DNA of 64,000 nucleotides, taken from NCBI GenBank assembly GCA_037178625.1, contig CM074127.1:2790001-2854000 (forward strand), written 5' to 3'. The DNA is from Skeletonema tropicum (Eukaryota; Bacillariophyta; Thalassiosirophyceae; Thalassiosirales; Thalassiosiraceae). The notes under the pieces were generated by a model. That model was given only the letters and a program-made list of their open reading frames with translations, did no database searches and was not told the DNA's origin. Each line of letters starts with the position of its first letter. Position 1 is the stretch's first letter. Positions 54,093-62,909 of the stretch are shown here, in pieces. A program made the position numbers and the translations under genes.

Positions 54093-54694
54093 GAAAACAC
54101 TCTTCGTTCTATGTGATTCCTATTAGTGTGAATAATTTGCAGATGCTCGATCTTTGGAATACTTGTGAGCGTAAATTAGAATACAATAGCTTAGCTTTTG
54201 TGTCGTCAAGCTCTCAATAAATACACACCCATGTAGTTGCAATGATCTCTTGATCCAAGCAACCTCTCTCTGAAATTTACTCCTGAAAAGGCCAAAACTC
54301 TTCAAAAAAGTGAAATAGGTAGATAGGACTTACCTACCCGTACCAAACCGTAACCATTAACGTATTTTCGACATACCCAGAAGAAAATACGTATGGGTAT
54401 TACCCAATACTTCCGTATTTAGAAGTACCTATGTATGTGTTTTCGGAGTAGCTATCTCTCCGCTCCGCTCAGCCTCCTCTCAGCCCAAGACGCTTTTCTT
54501 GTTTACAACACGATTGATACTTAGTTTACCGTAGCACGGAAATGACCGAAAGCCCACACGTTTGAATTCAAAAGCACTCTCTGTAATGTCCGTCAATATA
54601 CAATGTCGAAGTCAATAATATGGCCAGTTAGCTGTCAATAGTAACATTTAGGCGGCTTCGTTAACAGTCATCGCGTTGGGGCGGCAGGGCAACC
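54093..54694. other. Spacer between tandem copies
   Basis: It holds a lipase 3'-end remnant (54206-54300, minus). An inverted repeat lies at about 54359-54394 (acgtattttc and gaaaatacgt). Nearby cttacctacccgtacc-type sequence and the duplicated leader before 54695 also occur. No intact gene. Confidence 0.55.
54206..54300 (-). pseudogene. 3' remnant of the neighbouring lipase gene
   Basis: Minus-strand frame reads AW.K.DHCNYMGVYLLRA and stop, against FAWNILDHCNYMGVYIGPRA and stop at the end of the real lipase (57582 onward). The 3' untranslated parts of both unknown-gene copies also match. The duplicated unit therefore included the convergent lipase tail. Confidence 0.7.
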
Positions 54695-57455
54695 ATGAGG
54701 AGGATCAAGCTAGGTAAAGGCCTGTTACGGTCTCTCTTCCCGTCAAGCAGTAAGAACAGAAAAAAGAAATCATCTTCCACCAACAAAAATACGTCACCTT
54801 TTGGAGGAACGGCACCCAACAACACCCCTGCCAACAACGGCTCTTCATCTTCCTTCAACCGCCCCACAGTCCTCGGTGAAAGCCCCCATAAGAGTGAACA
54901 ATATCCCTATGAGCTTCATCAGAAGGGGGCATCTTCGTCTCCTCCGTCCGACGATGAGGATCGCAACCACGAAAATAGTTTTGGCGGCGGCGGCGTAGGT
55001 GAGGAGGAGCTACAACTTACCTCACAGCAGCAACAACAGCAACAACATCATGATGCCAAGCGCGAGGAGCCTGTCATCACACCCATCACGGTGGCGTGCT
55101 CGTCAGTCGAATATCAGGAAGAGGAGGAGGAGGAAGAGGCATGTTGCAGCAAAATGACTGTCCGTGAAAAGATTGCAAAATTTGACGGTGAGAATGAGGC
55201 AACGGAAAGTAAACATCTGAAGGAGGATATCGAATATTGTGTGCCTCAACCGCTACAACAGCTAACAGAAGACGAGTCGACTGGGTCAACATCTCCCAGC
55301 AGAGACGATGCACGCAGACGAGCTGCTGCACGTCAACAACGCATCCTCTCACAGGCATCCACTAGGTTTCAGTCTTTATCAGAAACAGCCACAATCGACA
55401 CTACTGAGTTCAAATATTGTGCTCCCCCCCATTTACAGCGAAGAAGGTGGCAACATCACATTGGTAGGCAATCAAAACCTCAAGCATTGGGAGATAATGG
55501 AGCTGTTTCTCAAGGACAAAGTATTATCGGACTTCCTCCAAGGCAGCGGCAACTACCCCCAACCAAAAGCACAAATTGTAGCTCCATTGTCTTTTATGAT
55601 AGCACTCCTACCAGGACTCCTTCTAAAATCAGTAGCAGCGGCAACAAAAGCAGCAGCAGCTGTAGCGATTTGAACAAAAAAGAAGGTCAAATTCCATCAC
55701 CAACATGCGTTGCAGATGTAGAACAATTTGGAGTTACAACTCCTGGTCCTGACACAAGAGGCGCCGCCAGTGGCAATCAAGCGGTTGATAGCAATGACAG
55801 CATCTGTACCAGCACTACCACTGACAAACGCATCTATTTCTTTGTCTTGTTATTGTGCCCCAAAAGTCGCGTCTTTGAAGTGATTGAAGTTTCGGATGCA
55901 CCTCTCGACTCAACTGTTGGTGACGTTCTCAAGCTCATTCCACGTAACATCACTGTTGAACGACTATTGCAAAAGAAATACATTGGGCTGTGCCGTCCAG
56001 CCGATCGTACTGAGTTCATTGACCTGGCATCGCCTGCATTCCTACCGAGGAAGGAAGGGCAAGGGGAAGACAATACCCCCTTTGAATTCATCCACGAGAA
56101 CGATGTCTTGGTTGCAATTCTGAAAGGGTCAACTTGCTCCCGAATGAATGAAATCAGTAAACCCATCCTACAGAATCCCAAGTTCATGGATATCATCCGT
56201 AGACGTCGACGACAATCTGCTACTGACAAAGTTGCAAGGAAGAAAATGAGGAAATCAAAGAAGAAACACAACGACAAGTTGAACTCTCCCACGAAGGAGA
56301 TATATGTTCCTGACGACTGCAGTGTTGTTAGTGGCATATATGTTCCTGACGACTGCAGTGTTGTTAGTGGTGCAATGCCGCGGCGTTCACGCAAAGAAGA
56401 CCCCACATCATTGAGCAAATTGTTGGAAACGTTGTCACATGAAACTTCATGAAGTGGAAGAAGACGGGGCCGTCTTACCAGCAAATGATAATTGCAGTAA
56501 GCAGCACAGCGTGGCTACTGACTTGGATCAATCGAATGGTAGGGGACAAGAGGGGGAAAAGATTGGGCCGAAAACGTCGTTGGCGATGGAGCTGGCACAA
56601 ACCATCGAAGATATTTTTGCCGATAACAACGTCGAAATTGTAGCAGTGGATGCCGACGACGACGACGATGATGGTGAAGATAGTAGAATCGACAACAACT
56701 ATGACACTGACAACGACACATTTGTCTCTGCAAGGTCTCTTTTTACGCAAAACACCCATCGTACGTCAAGCTCCAATGCTACCCGGACATCCGCGAAGAT
56801 GCCTCGAAATATAGTAACAAGAAAAAAGCATAGAACGAAAACTTCTCCCAGGCAGTTCAAATTCACTGAAACAATGGAAGATAATGCTCTTGTAGCTCAG
56901 ATCGAGGCAATGGCTGTGCAGGCAGATGCTGCCTTCGAAGATAGGAGGGAAAAGAATTCATCGCGTATTGCGTCTCGAACCACTGTTGCTAGTGATCGCA
57001 GTAATAATGAATCACCAGTGTCTGCCGCATCACCACTACCAGATGATGCAGCTCTGTCTAACACAACATTTTCACTATCAGATGATGCAGCTGTTTCTTC
57101 GACAGCAGCTGACAGTAAGGCTCAGGATCTCTCAGAATCCTTACAAACTAATTTCGATGCAGTGTCACACATCGAAAGTGAGGTTGAACGGGAGGATGCG
57201 GAAGTGGTGGCAACGGTAACGAAAATTGCAAGCAAAGATACTGATACAAGCGATAATCAAGGTCGAGTGAATGAAATGCATGTACTAGAATCACTTGGCT
57301 GCACTATTGTGTGTATTGCTGCCAACTACATGCAGGGGAACCGCCAGAAGGAAAACAAACCTTCGATAGAAACAACAAATGTGTTCCAGTCTGCTACTTT
57401 CCTCGCTTTCATGGTGTCTGGGCAGAGATACTTGGCGAAGGTTACTGAAAAGTAA
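54695..57455 (+). CDS. Unknown diatom-type protein, tandem copy 2, frame broken once
   Basis: Close paralogue of 51348-54092. The first frame (54695-56452) starts MRRIKLGKGLLRSLFPSSSK and ends early, at LSHETS. The second (56439-57455) continues with MKLHEVEEDGA to the same C-terminus. At the break, copy 1 reads ttgtcaatgaaac and copy 2 ttgtcacatgaaac: one extra base. Copy 2 also has shorter polyGln and poly-Glu runs, a 36-bp internal duplication (two units of YVPDDCSVVSG) and an inserted basic stretch (RRRRQSATDKVARKKMRKSK). Either a fresh pseudogene or a sequencing error; the rest of the reading frame is preserved. Confidence 0.7.
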
Positions 57456-57581
57456 GGAAACACTCTTCGTTCTATGTGATTCGTGTTAGTGTTGATAATC
57501 TGAAAACGTTTGAGCGTGAAAAATAATACAATAGCTTAGCTTTGTGTCTGATGAAAATAATACAAGGCTTTGTGTCATCCA

Positions 57582-58460
57582 TCATGCTCTTGGTCCAATA
57601 TACACACCCATGTAGTTGCAATGATCTAGAATATTCCATGCAAAACTCGAGAAAAACGACTTCGGTTTATCTTCCGCTGCAGTATGTACTGCTGGACTAT
57701 TTGGGTCGCATTGCAATTCAATACCGACATCAACGAAGCCCAAATCACTCCACAACTTTTGATTATTCGCCAATACTGGGTCTTTATCATGTACAAGATG
57801 TAGAATACTACAATCCTCCAAGGCATCGTTACGTATATACCTTGCCAAGATACTATTGCATAACTTCGGGCCTCCAAAGGTAACAATTGAAGGACTCGAT
57901 AAAGATGATGATGAAGGCATTGATGTTCTATAATGCACACTTGTCAGGAGAGCATTGGCAGCACCGAGACTATGGCCCGTGAATATGATCTCATTGACAT
58001 CCTTCTCTTCTTTTATCCTAGACAACAAAGGCTGCGCTAACTCCTTCCAAAGACCCAAAGACGCATCCTGGAAGCCTTCATGGACCATTGCACCGGCTGG
58101 AGTTGGTTGTGATAGTTTTGTGGCTGGGGTTAATTTGAATTTGAGATTTGTTCCAAAATTCTTTGGATTAGCACTTCCTCGACATGCAACAATTAGCCTC
58201 TTGATGTTATTGCCGCTGCTATTGTCTTTGAATATTGTCGCACCACTCTCCGACTCAGGATCAATCACTTGTAGAAGTGGCTCTAGACGAGACAAGCTCA
58301 AATACTCAGAGGTTTGCATTTTCTCCATGCTAAGATATGATAGTGAAGATGCATGAGCATAACGTTGTAATGCAGCTATATCAAACGAGGATACCAGCAA
58401 ATTATTGCCCCATGATGTCACAACAGAAAAGAAGACAGCGATGCCCAATAGCCTCGACAT
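57582..58460 (-). CDS. Class 3 lipase, secreted or membrane-targeted
   Basis: 292 codons, one exon. Alpha/beta-hydrolase of the fungal-lipase-like class 3 family, hydrolysing acyl-glycerols. Signal peptide at the start (MSRLLGIAVFFSVVTSWGNN). The nucleophile Ser sits in IIFTGHSLGAANALL; the oxyanion region is RLIVACRGSANPKNFGTNLK; the Asp is in HLVHDKDPVLANN. VTFGGPKLCNS is also typical. Ends DHCNYMGVYIGPRA. Convergent with copy 2 of the unknown gene. Confidence 0.88.
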   Translation of the reverse strand: MSRLLGIAVFFSVVTSWGNNLLVSSFDIAALQRYAHASSLSYLSMEKMQTSEYLSLSRLEPLLQVIDPESESGATIFKDNSSGNNIKRLIVACRGSANPKNFGTNLKFKLTPATKLSQPTPAGAMVHEGFQDASLGLWKELAQPLLSRIKEEKDVNEIIFTGHSLGAANALLTSVHYRTSMPSSSSLSSPSIVTFGGPKLCNSILARYIRNDALEDCSILHLVHDKDPVLANNQKLWSDLGFVDVGIELQCDPNSPAVHTAAEDKPKSFFSSFAWNILDHCNYMGVYIGPRA

Positions 58461-58675
58461 GATTCAGTGCATTAGTGAGATGGTGATTGTCGTCGGGGGT
58501 AGTTTCAGCTGCCTCTTGATGATTCCCTCATGCATTGACATGATGAATCACCTCGCCTCATGTGAGAGCGAGTGAGAGTGTGTCGGCGTAGGAGAGTATT
58601 GGGACTCCTCAAATGTTTCGGCTTGTCCGTATCCGTCCGTAGGTATTGACCGTACACAGTACTTATTCGACGATA
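58461..58675. other. Lipase promoter side and flank of transposon E2
   Basis: No gene. The last 8 bp (58668-58675, cgacgata) are the left target duplication of E2. Confidence 0.5.
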
Positions 58676-58740
58676 AATTTCGTACGACAGCTGGCGTTTT
58701 AAACGCCAGTATACTCACCGTCGCACTTTTTAAATATTTG
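58676..58740 (+). repeat. E2 left TIR
   Basis: Contains a 19-bp palindrome ctggcgttttaaacgccag followed by actcaccgtcgcacttttt. Further inside, cgctagtaaa-type motifs recur near both ends. Confidence 0.9.
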
Positions 58741-58847
58741 ATGAACGCTAGTAAAAATCGCTTAAAGCTAGTAAACAAGCTTGACTTTAGACCTCTGGAA
58801 ATCATCCATCGGAACCCCTACGGAGAAAAGTAGCGGTAGGAATCTAT

Positions 58848-58881
58848 TCTCCATCCAAAACGGTAGGGACACCACCCCTAT
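58848..58881 (+). repeat. E2 internal inverted repeat, left copy
   Basis: 34 bp (tctccatccaaaacggtagg...) ending 5 bp before the RING gene's ATG; matches the reverse complement of 62602-62635 at 32 of 34 bases. Confidence 0.88.
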
Positions 58882-58886
58882 CAACC

Positions 58887-61800
58887 ATGAGGGGAGGGCG
58901 TAATTCGGGCGGTAGAGGCTCTCGAAGTAAGAGGTCTCGCAATGATCAGGAATTGACTGATCGTGAGGCACGTCTTCGTGCTAGGTCGGCTGCAGCGGAG
59001 GAGCGAAGTAGTGTACCCCCTCCAAATGAATCTGAACAAGTTGCTGTTCCCCATGATGGCTTGGAGTGCGCCTGCTGTAACAAGGCAATCGCAAATACCG
59101 ATATCATGTCATCATTACTCCGTGCGAGCATCACCTGTGCACGTTATGTACGCTCAGATCTCATACGTCTCGTGGTCGTAATGAGCATTGCTGCCCTGTA
59201 GTCTCATGCAATAACAATATTACGAGTGGGTGCCGATATGTGAGTTGTCGTGATGAGAGAGAGACACTGATTAACACTACACACAGCGAGGATTATGTAA
59301 GGGGAAATTTTCCAATCGACATCTTGTTACAGGATCATGAAGACAATTTGATAGATGAACCTGAAGGACGAGCGTACGTCCTCTTCGCCGCAGTTGCAAC
59401 GAATAATAATTCACAATTGGAGTTTAATTCGATTGTATCAACACACTTCCTTAGCAAGGACGCTGACATAAACGAAATGGATGAATCAGCAAAGTCGATT
59501 GGAGAATTTGGTGCGTTTCTTCATCCAGTCATTATTGATCCAAGCCGGCCTACCAGTAGGCACCGTCCTGTTTTATCTCCCCGTGAGTTGTTGGAATACC
59601 GAATCGCAAATATGAGACTGATTGATACATTCCTTTACGGCTTGGCCACTGGGAATTCTAGAGTGGACGCAGATTTAATTCTGAAGCCAGAACAGCAGGA
59701 TCATCAGAGCAAATTTCTCGCCGCTGCTGTTGTGTCATCGGACGTTATAATGAGAGGAAGTGTCAACCATCCCTTGGAGTTCCAGTTGACAATGAAGGAG
59801 GTGGTACATCGTCAAAAGGTGACTAGTGAGTGTCATGCCCTTTTCTCTGCTCTGCACATCGCACCTTGTAAGGCATATGAGATAAACAAACGACATGATG
59901 CAGTCGTGGAAAGGATGAAGAAGGGGGTCAAACCTGGTCCCCGTGATTTGGTGATAATTTTATTCGACAACATTGGATACAAAGTTTTGGGCCGCCAAGC
60001 TTCCTATGACCAATTGATCATTGTAAATATTGTTGTGATAAAGGAAGCCGACCTAAAAAAGTTGGGTTTCTACATGCACGACGATGACCCGTCCAAACAA
60101 ATATCGCGTCAGCCAAGTGTAGACTGGGAAGAAAATATTAGAGCTTGTGGAGAAGATGTAGCAATGAAAAAGGCATTGGCCAAAGCCGTTGTGGGTGTCA
60201 CGGATGCGGACATGGATAAACTGGCGGAATGTATAATGAATGATATCCAAATTGCAGTGAAGTACCAAGACGATCTAATGAACAGCAACTACGGGCTCGG
60301 GAAAATCCTTCCGAGGCTGGACCTCATCATCAACGCAGCAACGAAGGAGGCAATGGAGGAGCGAAAGGATAAGCGTGGCCGTGGTGAAGACGATACATTG
60401 TCGAGCTCCGTTCAGCATGTAGACTTCATGCCTAGAGATAGTGCGCCTACTAATGTGGAGAATGAAATCGGTGGTAATGTACTGGGGCGCAACGTAAGCG
60501 ACATTGGCGACGACAATTCTGATTTAGAAGATGATAGCGACGATGAAGAAACAAACCGAGACAAGAAGGCTCCTCGCAACCGCTACAATACAAACAATAC
60601 AAAGCTGCAAATGGTGCAGGATGACTTGTGTAAGACCACATCTGTTGAGAAGTTGATGAAATATGCTGCTGACTCGAGAAAGCAGCAGTTAGAGGAATGG
60701 GAAGAGGTGAAGAGCGATCACGACGCCACCGCAGAGCCACCCCTTGCAGAGATTATTAGTCCATTAGGTACAGATGGGCAGCCGGCTGCTCAAGCTAGCA
60801 AGATCCTTCGGGAGGATAATGGCGCTATATTCCCAAAGGAAACGTTTGTATCTTTTGGTGGACTTCACACTGTTATGAAGACTCTCAATGCCAATGGCGA
60901 GTTCTTCGAAGCACTGCTCAGAGAAGTTATATCTGCAATTAGGGACTCATTGCATAAACAGGATTGGTTTCTTTTCCCTAAAGATCCAGGGCAGCGCTTG
61001 GCGGAAGATCCATTAGTGACCTTGGCCCATAATGTGGTTGCATCGTATGAGTATTCAAAATTCAAAGGTTCCGCTGCATCCGCTAAAGAAGTACTCGAAT
61101 TCATGATACAAAGGGGCACGGAATATTCAACATGTGCTTTTGCTCTGTTACAGATACGAATGGGAGCAATAGCAAAGATGATGCGTAACTCCGAACGTGT
61201 CGGAAAAGAGGATGGGGTGCAGCTTTTCTTCACAACACTCAAATTTGCATTGAGACTCTTCACCCTCACATACAAGACTGATTATGTGTGCCTTGGTTGT
61301 GACTTATTGCTGTGCATCTCCGGCACAACGAAAGATCTATGAAAATTATATCTTTACCCAGACAACAGTGAATGGTAAATCTATCTTCCATGATTACTTC
61401 GTTGAGTTATCCGTAATGGATCTTCGGAAGTTCACGGGGAAAGTATTTTACCAGGGGCTGTGTTCCGAGTTGGAGTATTTGGCAGCCACCCTTCCTGAGA
61501 AAAATTGCGAGAGCAACGATGCCCGGGTGTTACGAGAAAAAGATGCTACTTCTAGGAAGTCGGATCGGTATGGTATCAAATTGAATGACTACCTTGGCAA
61601 GCTAGTGGAGAAGATCACTGATATGAAGCTTTGGGCGCCAGATGAGACGCCAGTAATGAGGGGAGAGAAGGCAAACACAGAAGTTCCATGCGATTCGGAT
61701 ATTATCACTCTGCCCGGAGGAGTCAACCTTCCAGCGATGACTCTGTCTTCAATCATGGGTACTGGAGATGAGAGGTTGGAAGAATACTTTATCACATACT

Positions 61801-62261
61801 ACATCGACAATTATAATGCTGTTGAAAGATCTGAGAAAGGCCTAGCAAAGGTAAAGACTACGATGAAAGATCTAAAGGCAGCAGTGGAATTGGATACGAA
61901 ACTTGCAACTACAACAAGCGCACAAGATCTAAAGCCAAGAGAGTGCAAAAAAGCTTTGCTTCTGATAGAGATAGATCGCATGATCAAGCGAGATAAAGCG
62001 AGGACGAAAAAGAAGGTGAAAATTCCAGCGCACGAGATGAATTTGAACACAAAGAAAGATATTATCATTAAGTTCCTTATCAAATGGCGTCAAAAAGAGT
62101 TCAAAGCTTATCCGAAGCTAGCACAAGAGCTGAAGGATGGAATTTTGACGAGACAGAGTGAATCTAATCGTGTGACGCATGCATCCAGAAAGGAGCTAAT
62201 GGAGTCGGAGTTCTTCTCTCTAGGAAAGCATCTACGCGAAAAGGGAGACACATATTCATGA
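58887..62261 (+). CDS. Large RING-finger transposon protein (E2), two frame breaks
   Basis: About 1,120 residues. Starts MRGGRNSGGRGSRSKRSRND (basic, nuclear-signal-like). RING finger: CACC ... CEHHLCTLC ... CCPVVSC ... GCRYVSC, C-x-H-x2-C-x2-C at its core. The middle (FPIDILLQDHEDNLIDEPEG ... FLSKDADINEMDESAKSIGE) is unrecognised; then FGGLHTVMKTLNANGEFFEA, EFMIQRGTEYSTCAFALLQI, KFALRLFTLTYKTDY, ASPAQRKIYENYIFTQTT, GKSIFHDYFVEL and a Lys-rich C-terminus. The GGLH...EFM...ASPA order recalls large uncharacterised proteins in repetitive sequence of corals and molluscs (from memory, uncertain). Frame breaks: -1/+2 at about 59123 inside the RING and +1 at about 61305. Possible transposase and/or ubiquitin ligase; unproven. 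Confidence 0.72.
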
Positions 62262-62281
62262 TAACAATCTGTAATAGTGAA

Positions 62282-62683
62282 TTAGTTCCTAGGACGTAAA
62301 GGCCGAGTCTGAGTTGTAACAGCTGAACCAAGATTGGTAAGAACTTGCTCCATTGTTTGTACTTTCGGTGCTCTCTCCCTAGACTTCTCCTCCGCCGCAT
62401 AGTACTCGTCAGTCTCTTTAACGCTGCTAATGAATGTCAAATTATAAGACTGACTTTCGTTGCCCGTGATGCGGCTGACTCGCGATGCACTCGCATCATT
62501 CGCAGCTTGTTGCTTCGCCGACGGCTTCAACACTCGACCAGTTCGGGACGTCTTCTTTGGAGCCTCAATGCTCGATGAGTTGACCACCCCCGACTCTGCA
62601 ATAGGGGTGGTTCCCCTACCGTTTTGGATGGAGAGTTCGTTACAATCATTGGATCGATCGGTCGGTTGAGTTTTGGTTGACAT
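62282..62683 (-). CDS. Small basic second protein of E2
   Basis: 133 codons, intact, starting MSTKTQPTDRSNDCNELSIQ. Ser/Thr/Lys/Arg-rich middle (KKTSRTGRVLKPSAKQQAAN) looks disordered and DNA-friendly. The stretch RAPKVQTMEQVLTNLGSAVT may form a helix. No family recognised. It is tail to tail with the RING gene, 20 bp apart. Its 5' coding part contains one copy of the 34-bp internal inverted repeat. May be an accessory DNA-binding protein (inference). Confidence 0.55.
   Translation of the reverse strand: MSTKTQPTDRSNDCNELSIQNGRGTTPIAESGVVNSSSIEAPKKTSRTGRVLKPSAKQQAANDASASRVSRITGNESQSYNLTFISSVKETDEYYAAEEKSRERAPKVQTMEQVLTNLGSAVTTQTRPLRPRN
62602..62635 (-). repeat. E2 internal inverted repeat, right copy (inside CDS)
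   Basis: Partner of 58848-58881. On the minus strand it encodes the SIQNGRGTTPIA part of the small protein. Confidence 0.88.
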
Positions 62684-62741
62684 CGGAGGTCGGAATGATT
62701 GAGATGTTTACTAGCGTTATGCGAATTTATCTAGTGCTCGG

Positions 62742-62807
62742 CAAATCTTTAAAAAGTGCGACGGTGAGTCTACTGGCGTTTAAAACGCCAGCTCCCCCCC
62801 CGAAATT
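62742..62807 (-). repeat. E2 right TIR
   Basis: Reverse-complement partner of 58676-58740; differs mainly in a C-run (62793-62801) replacing tacgac of the left end. Confidence 0.9.
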
Positions 62808-62909
62808 GGACGATAAAAAATAATAGCGACGGTAGAGAGTAGAGACCCGCCCATCACAACATAGGAGTAGTGGCGAGGAGCGGTGACGTTTCCATTACCA
62901 ATATCCACC

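Larger units (their letters stand above)
58676..62807. mobile_element. Transposon E2: TIR element with RING protein and second small gene
   Basis: 4,132 bp. Inverted ends of about 65 bp (58676-58740 and 62742-62807) share aatttcg, then ctggcgttttaaacgccag, then actcaccgtcgcacttttt. Flanks cgacgata (58668-58675) and ggacgata (62808-62815) match at 7 of 8 bases, pointing to an 8-bp target duplication. Two genes read inward from the two ends and meet tail to tail 20 bp apart. No transposase family I know is recognisable in either, so the large RING protein is the best candidate for the transposase. Confidence 0.85.
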
